DNA of 64,000 nucleotides, from the NCBI GenBank assembly GCA_949825065.1, contig OX463849.1:40763852-40827851 (forward strand), given 5' to 3'. The position numbers were made by a program, and so were the translations under genes. The notes under the pieces are model-generated. The model saw nothing but the letters and a program-made list of their open reading frames with translations. It did not search any database and was not told the DNA's origin. Of this stretch, positions 58,146-64,000 are shown one piece after another (positions within the stretch are counted from its first letter, which is position 1; every line of letters starts with the position of its first letter). The stretch is from Odontocerum albicorne (Eukaryota; Arthropoda; Insecta; Trichoptera; Odontoceridae).

Positions 58146-58929
58146 AAGAAGAAGATAATATTTAGCATAGATTAACGACCAACATAAAGAAAATACACCC
58201 AAACACTAATAATTAGCAACAAGAGACTAATATTTTATAACTAGATTGTCAACGATCGGAAAAAAATCCCAAAATCCCCAAATAGATAAGAATGGTTTCA
58301 ACAATTAGAGTGCGGAAGTTGTCAAATAATAATAACTTAATTAATTGTAATGTACTGGTACCTTTATTAATGTTACTCCAAGAATGTAGAGTTTCTGATT
58401 TTTTTTAAAATTAGTTATAAAGAACCGTTCATAGTATTTAAATTATATATGAAAGTATGGGCTAAAGTCACATATATTGGCATATATTAACGTAACTGTT
58501 TATGCGCCTGTTTAAAAAAACCCACCATGAAAGGTTTAAGAACTCTTCAGCCTCGATACTTTGACTGATTAATAAATTATAAGACTTTTTCAAGCAAAAA
58601 GTCGGGGATTTTTTTAACCAATAGCATGAAAAGGGTTAAGCGCTTGTGTAAAAGTATTACTTAAACAATTATTACGTCATGTTAGTTTAATTTACTCGTG
58701 GCAAAGCGATAAGAATACTGAAAATAATTATATGGAATTTCTTTAAAAAAAATATATACAAAATATTATTAATTTGATATTGTTCAGCGATATTTTCGGT
58801 ACGTGTGCAAGAGGTAATGTGGTTTTTTGTTAACAAATTTATCGGAAATACTATTTTCAATATACTTTTACTTAGTAAGCAAACAGTACCGAATGTGTTT
58901 TTTTGCTTGCTACGTGTGAACTGAAAATT
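58146..58929. other. AT-rich stretch, nothing recognised
   Basis: No gene or repeat family recognised. Confidence 0.3.
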
Positions 58930-59260
58930 TTAAGCATATGCGAGGACAATCATGACTTATGGAATAAAGTTTAGAACATATACAACAGAAATAAAATTAT
59001 GATCAGAACTAAAGAAATTAAAACCTTCAGAGCAGTTGCAGGCAATAGACTAAAAGGTAGAGTTAGAAACTCTCATATTCAAGAAATATATGAAGTAGAG
59101 AATATTGTGGGATGGGGTAGAAAACATAAAAGAAATTGCCGAATCTACGGGGAAAAATGGATAATACAGAGGTTCCCTAACGTGGCAATTTATAAAATAC
59201 CCGCTGACAAAAAAAAGGATAGGCTGGAGTCAACATCTCGAGAGAGGCAGTCTTGATGGC
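58930..59260 (+). pseudogene. LINE-E copy 2
   Basis: tatgcgaggacaatcatgac reads RTIMTYGI..., followed after one frame break by a frame open from 58999: EIKTFRAVAGNRLKGRVRNS, HIQEIYEVENIVGWGRKHKR, then a Lys-rich end. Equivalent blocks in the 60429 copy are KVLRSIAGKTIRDRVRNTEI and EIEDIVRWGRQRRR. Confidence 0.78.
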
Positions 59261-60349
59261 AACGTACCACGTTGCAGGAACAAATCTATAGAGCAATTTC
59301 ACTAAGTTTTTGTATCGCGAATTTAGAGTTATAATCTAAGATTTTTGAAATTGTTTTCTCCATTTTTTTAGCTTAACAATGCTCGATATCAACACTTTTT
59401 TTAATGGTACAGTCTCATTTAAAATTTTGACAATACGAATCAATTTTTTAAATTTTCCTAAACAATTCACAACATACTTTCTTAGTTGCACTATGAAGTA
59501 ATGTGTTTTATTTTTAATTTGTTGCGCCTTTCAGTAATATTTTGATAAATATAAATTCTTTACAAATATCCTTACATGAAATATTTGGGTAAATTTAAAT
59601 TCTTTCAAAACTTATCGGTTTAGTGGTATTATCGGCCAAGATGAAAGTTAAAAATTCGATTGAATTTTTCTGTTAAGTCGAAATACATTCTAAAGTTATT
59701 TATAAACCAAATTTTGTTCGACTACACAAACAATAACAATACCAAAAATGTAGATTTTTTTTCTCGAACATTACACATTGATCGGAGAATTCCTTTGGCT
59801 TCGAGAATTCGACGCGGATGTTTGATTCCAATAGATTCCCAGTGAACGTATTACGTTTAACGTTTTTTTGTATTACGCATCTTAATAGAGTACACGGCAG
59901 AGGTGTAAAACAGATGATTCGTGTTTTATTTAAAAAAAATAAAGAAAGCTTAATTTTGTTAGAGTGCTTTAAACAATAATAATAATTGAAAGCTTACTAT
60001 AAATAGCGGCATTTGAAATATCGTTGAGGTTTTTATTGACCGATCCCATTGGATTTAACAAATATTATTATGTTGGTATAATCTAAATATCTTTTCAAAC
60101 GTTAGTCAAAAAACTATCGGTATAAAGTCTAGCGAATTTGAATCAATTGCAGACCTGATATCAATTGATCACCCTGGTATAAAACAAGTCTTCACAAATA
60201 ATTCCACCTGAATTAATATATTGACGATTTTGAACTAATTTTTATAAATTCAAGATCAAAACGCTCTTGAGGTGACTTATTACGAGACAGAATTAATAAA
60301 GATACTCTTGATAAACCAAAGAGGTAAAACTATTTTATTTTTCCTCTTC
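59261..60349. other. AT-rich stretch, nothing recognised
   Basis: No gene or repeat family recognised; the 61-codon frame at 59660 shows no domain. Confidence 0.3.
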
Positions 60350-60790
60350 TTTTATGCCTGTTATGGTCCTGCATCATCGTTTCTCTCTTATCCGTCGACT
60401 GCCAGCTGTCTTTCCATCTCTTGGGAGGTCATCCTGGAGTTCTGATTGCTTGGGGGGTACTGTCCCTGGCCATTCTTACGGCTCTTGGCTCTACCATTCT
60501 GGATACATGTTCATTCCAGAACCTTCTTCTCTGTCGTCCCCATCTGACAATATCTTCAATTTCGCACATCCTTCGGATTTCTGTGTTTCGTACTCTATCA
60601 CGAATGGTTTTGCCAGCGATACTCCTGAGTACCTTCGTTTCGCTGGTTCGAAGAAGATTTTTGGTTCTGACATTGTCAGCTCTGGACTCTATGCCGTATG
60701 TCATTATGGGGCGGACACAGGTCTTGTATATCCTCACCTTGCTTTGGATGTTAATATACTTGTTTTTCTAGATAGTGTTCTTTAAACATC
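60350..60790 (-). pseudogene. LINE-E copy 3, RT C-terminus
   Basis: Minus-strand frame from about 60785 through 60429: KTSILTSKAR, RIYKTCVRPIMTYGIESRAD, RTKNLLRTSETKVLRSIAGK, RDRVRNTEIRRMCEIEDIV, RWGRQRRRFWNEHVSRM, then ARDSTPQAIRTPG, after which the frame is lost. Further coding-like text to 60355 (a Lys/Arg-rich end) is in another frame. 5'-truncated. The best LINE-E copy in the window. Confidence 0.85.
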
Positions 60791-60965
60791 CGGAAATATC
60801 TGCGGCCTTTTGTGATTATTCAAGTACTTCGCCATAGAGGTCATTATTGCACATTAAATATATTAAATGCGCAACCTAAATATATTAAACAGGAGTGACA
60901 GATAATAATGTTATAAGGAAAAAGAGCTGTATAAGTTCCAAAGTTTTATTTCAGACCAATTTATT

Positions 60966-61258
60966 GTGAGGTGCACGACCGTATGGTAACACAATGGACT
61001 TCCGTTTGGAAGATCGCCAGTTCGAGCCTCGTGCTGTGCTTCTACCTCGAATGAAACAGGTATTTTTCCACCTAGTATTCGTGGGTATAAGGATATCTAT
61101 GACTTCGGTCATATCTATTTTTTTTAAAAAGGAAAGAAACGTACTATCATATCCAGTGTTGCCGGTGAGTTTGCTAGTGTACAAGAGCTCACTCACTATA
61201 AAAAAACAAATTCCATGGCTTCAAACTCGACTACGAGCCTTAACGATCGATCGAACGA
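60966..61258 (+). mobile_element. SINE-T copy 3
   Basis: tRNA-like head ccgtatggtaacacaatgga with B-box-like gccagttcgagcctcgtgct, body gggtataaggatatctatga then cttcggtcatatc, and the gtgagtttgctagtgtac to actcgactacgagcctt end. This single copy fixes the orientation of the paired copies at 1465-2217. Confidence 0.78.
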
Positions 61259-61374
61259 TTTTGCAAGTTAGTTTTAAGAATTACTAGTAACACAAATTAA
61301 TATTTCTGAATCTCAAATAGTTGTTAGGAATAAAAAAAAACTACTTTTTTGTGTAGCTGGATTATATGAATATA

Positions 61375-61580
61375 CGAGGCGTATCCAGAAAGTAAGTGTA
61401 CTGAGGCTCTCACGACCGGATGGATTTTATTTTCGACATGTTGGCTACACTTCCGTGTAGCCTGACTCTTCCCCTCCACAACGAGACCAGTTCGAGATCA
61501 GTACGTTGAGAAGTGTCGACGCGACAACACGCTTCGTGAAAAATGTCAAACCAATCTCCCGCCAAGTGCGAAATTTTGTA
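61375..61580 (+). mobile_element. Mariner M2: 5' terminal scrap of the M1 family
   Basis: Starts at a TA with the terminal repeat (gtatccagaaagtaagtgta), continues through the same leader as M1 (cgaccggatggattttattt, ttgagaagtgtcgacgcgac) and the first transposase codons (SPAKCEI), then a stop and loss of homology near 61580. Confidence 0.88.
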
Positions 61581-62529
61581 AAAAGGCAAGAGTTTTTGAG
61601 GCGCTGCAAACTCCATGGAGATGAATTTCTCCGTATAATAAGATACTCTCACACCCCTTCTTACGCTTAGAATGTATTTTACTAGCATGCTATGTCCATA
61701 TCATGCCAAGTAAACTTTGGATATCGTCAATTTCAGCTAAAAAAACTGACTTATAAAATCAGTTGTCAACCTCTGCTTATAGTATGATCGATAGAGGAGA
61801 TTTGATCGCGTGTAGCGGTCCATGTAGGAATCTGTCGGCTTCATTTGACAGATGTTCAAAAAGGACCCGGGATCGATTGTGAATTAATTGAATTTCTTGT
61901 TTTCCCCCGACACAGCCACACTGATCTGGCGTGTTTTTTCGAAAACTTGGACGTGTCGCTTTATTTTCTTAATCAATTTACTTGAAACGCTTATAAATTC
62001 TATTACGTCGATGTAAAAATTAGACTATAAGAAAAAGTTAATTAATTTGAAATTGCACTCGACTTTCAATTCGATCATGAATTCTAACGATAAAAATCGT
62101 TCAGGATTTTTGTTGTGTGATATAAACAATGTATTTTAATATACTGTACAATAATCCAACAAACAGTTTGATAATCGCAAAATAAAATTTGCCTGGTAGC
62201 AGCCGTGGTTTATCCAACTTAATACTTCACAGCAAATCGCCGTACTAAGTTCCAAAAATTTCCAGCCCAACGATATATAAAAGGTGATAGAATGAAACAA
62301 AACTTTAATTTTTTCAATATAGTCATTCTATAGTTCCATACATTTTTCGAACGATCAATTAATTTTGCAATACCATTGCAAAACTATTTTAAAGTTTTGT
62401 TCTCGAAATTGTGTAACACTGTGGACATCCCTTCATTGTCATTTTTTTATATTTTTACACTTTACATCATGGTTGGCATTAAATGTGTTAAATACGTTTA
62501 TGAAGCTAACAATAATCTCCCAAATTATA
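61581..62529. other. Stretch without a recognised gene
   Basis: 61780-61960 is somewhat GC-richer (gcgtgtagcggtccatgtag, cccccgacacagccacac) but has no frame or partner. Confidence 0.3.
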
Positions 62530-62765
62530 AATAACGGTATGATAAATACTAGGATATAATACTGGGATGAAAATAACGATATGAGAAATACTAGGATGAA
62601 AATAACGGTATGAAAAATACTAGGATATAATACTTGGATGAAAATAACGGTATGAGAAATACTAGGATATAATACTAGGATGAAAATAACGGTATGAGAA
62701 ATACTAGGATATAATACTAGGATGAAAATAACGGTATGAGAAATTCTAGGAATAAATACTAAAGT
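62530..62765 (+). repeat. 42-bp tandem repeat array, six units
   Basis: Units start at 62530, 62572, 62601, 62643, 62685 and 62727. The period is 42 except the second unit, which is shortened to 29. The unit contains aataacggtatgagaaatac and taggatataatactagga. The last units are nearly identical. Confidence 0.93.
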
Positions 62766-63219
62766 TTACCATATAGGATAATGTATTGAGATTGTAATAA
62801 AAATACAGTCAAAAATGAACTATATATGTATGAGTTTTGACGATTTTGACACATACACATACCCTCAACTTCTGATAATCGACGCAAAATAGTCATTAAT
62901 CACTATGGTACACCTTTTTGTATGGAATATACTCTAAAAGTATAAAAATTGCAAATTGGAACGATGGAGCATTTAAATCGACACGTAATCGTAGATATTA
63001 TATAGAAGATTGCCAGCTGTTTCTTTTACTTACCTTTTTCGATAGAGGACAATTAGAAGCCTAAATATTGAAGTTACGAAGTACAATACATATTTACGAA
63101 AATGAGAATACCTGCAAAAAGCGATGCGATCTGTGCGTGGGAGCAGGACGTGAAACATCTGATGTTCTGTAAATAAAAGACAAACTGATGCCAAAGGATT
63201 TATCATGCTACCAAGCGAT
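62766..63219. other. AT-rich stretch, nothing recognised
   Basis: No gene or repeat family recognised. Confidence 0.3.
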
Positions 63220-63398
63220 CTATGTTTTTTTTAAATTTATTTTACAAAATAAATTAACAATACATGTAACATAAAATATACGGACAAACCAGGATGCATT
63301 TAAAATTAAATATTTTCAATAATATGAATTTAACATACCAACTTGCCTGTCGTGAGTCTTATCTGTAGTAAACTAGGCATATACCTGTACCATACCTA
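63220..63398 (-). mobile_element. LINE-G 3' tail (minus strand), cut by mariner M4
   Basis: The minus strand reads aggtatatgcctagtttact and a diverged 3' UTR into an AT-rich tail. Homology on the other side stops where M4 begins at TA. Confidence 0.6.
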
Positions 63399-64000
63399 TT
63401 AGGTGTTAACATAAGTTGTGTCCGTTTTTATTTAAATTAAAAAATGAGCACTAAAAGTAAAATAAAATGGTAAATGTTATACGTCATTCGAAAGAAAATT
63501 TTCTGCTCTACAAGATACTTTTGCTCTCTTGTGTTTACTTTTACGTTACACATATTATTTTATTTGATTACAAGCCTTCAAAATGGAATGTCAAGTAGAC
63601 GAAAGTGAGCATTTTCGACACCTTCTTCTGTTCGCGTTCAATCGAGGGAATAAAGCTGCCAAAGCTGCTCGCGATATTCGCGAAGTGTACGATGAAGATG
63701 TTATGAATGAAAGGACAGCTCGTCGATGGTTTTTGCATTTCAATGACGATAATTTCGACCTGAAAGAGAGGGAGCGTTTTGGAAGACCAGTGGACTTCGA
63801 TGAGGATCGCTTAAACCATATTATTCATGAAGATCCCCTTCAAACCACCGTAGAATTGGCTGAGCAGATGAATTGTAGTCACATGACTGTATACCGACAT
63901 CTTAAATCAATGGGGAAAGTCCAGAAGTTCGGCGCTTGGGTTCCACATGTTTTGAGTGAAAACAACAAAAATCAACAACAAAAAAAAAGGTTTTAGACTT
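63399..64000 (+). mobile_element. Mariner M4, 5' half (runs off window)
   Basis: Starts after a TA (63397-63398) with ttaggtgttaacataagttg, the same terminus as foldback M3. A leader of about 180 bp precedes the transposase. The right terminal repeat must lie outside the window. Confidence 0.9.
63583..63996 (+). pseudogene. Mariner transposase N-terminal DNA-binding part
   Basis: Transposase binding the element's inverted repeats. 137 residues are open from the Met at 63583: MECQVDESEHFRHLLLFAFN, then a first helix-turn-helix (NKAAKAARDIREVY, NERTARRWFLHF), the GRPVDFDE linker motif, a second helix-turn-helix (LAEQMNCSHMTVYRHLKSMG), and WVPHVLSENNKNQ. It then ends in an A-rich stretch (QQQKKRF) and a stop at 63994-63996, far short of the usual 340-350 residues. 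The A run suggests a frameshift. A catalytic domain could follow beyond the edge in another frame. The sequence pattern recalls cecropia/mori-type mariners. Confidence 0.88.

Overview
This 64 kb window looks like AT-rich repeat and intergenic DNA from an arthropod nuclear genome, most likely an insect. The repeat content points that way: mariner-type DNA transposons, several non-LTR retrotransposon (LINE) families, a Penelope-like element, tRNA-headed SINEs, a hAT remnant and long (TA)n tracts. I could not identify a single host protein-coding gene, tRNA gene, rRNA, CRISPR array or operon-like structure. The long open frames that exist belong to transposable elements or are accidental readings of microsatellites and of the wrong strand of repeats. 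No similarity search was possible, so family names rest on protein motifs and on copies compared within the window.

Families, with names used only here. LINE-A: RTE-type reverse transcriptase C-termini, about 15 fragments on both strands. LINE-B: Jockey-like, with an aataaataaa tail, at 7.0, 19.9, 22.4 and 26.1 kb plus older relatives at 36.7, 45.9 and 47.5 kb. LINE-C: RTE at 29.9-31.0 kb. LINE-D: RTE at 55.0 kb. LINE-E: RTE at 5.9, 58.9 and 60.4 kb. LINE-F: RTE at 16.8 kb. LINE-G: Jockey/CR1-like at 41.2 kb, with tails at 18.0, 28.1, 57.5 and 63.2 kb. LINE-H: RTE at 57.8 kb. PLE: Penelope-like at 14.3, 17.3 and 18.2 kb. SINE-1: tRNA-like head with a tail shared with LINE-B, about 15 pieces. 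SINE-T: tRNA-like head, at 1.5, 1.9 and 61.0 kb. Mariner M1/M2 (3.9 and 61.4 kb) and M3/M4 (23.7 and 63.4 kb). Unclassified dispersed repeats F, G and X.

Layout. 0-9 kb: LINE-A scraps, a head-to-head SINE-T pair, internally deleted mariner M1, LINE-E and LINE-B. 9-21 kb: LINE-A scraps, then the most interesting cluster: a Penelope-like element with a GIY-YIG endonuclease remnant and an inverted terminal copy, and a LINE-F whose own target-site duplication was later hit by another PLE. 21-29 kb: repeats F and G, a mariner foldback inside repeat G, LINE-A, SINE-1 copies, and a hAT remnant inside one SINE-1. 29-35.4 kb: an RTE copy sitting inside a (TA)n tract, a MITE, and a LINE-A copy with (TA)n grown into its coding frame. 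35-54 kb: sparse old LINE pieces, SINEs and tandem repeats. 54-64 kb: LINE-D with a clean 18-bp target-site duplication, LINE-E and LINE-H, SINE-T, a mariner scrap, a 42-bp tandem array, and the start of mariner M4 running off the right edge.

How they relate. Autonomous elements (LINE-B, M4-like mariner, PLE) appear next to derivatives that probably used their machinery (SINE-1, foldback M3, truncated PLE ends). Nesting gives a relative order of several insertions. The standout signals are the PLE structure with a compensated hairpin, snap-back palindromes inside LINE copies, the SINE/LINE tail sharing, and an over-represented TACTCGTA/TACGAGTA word.
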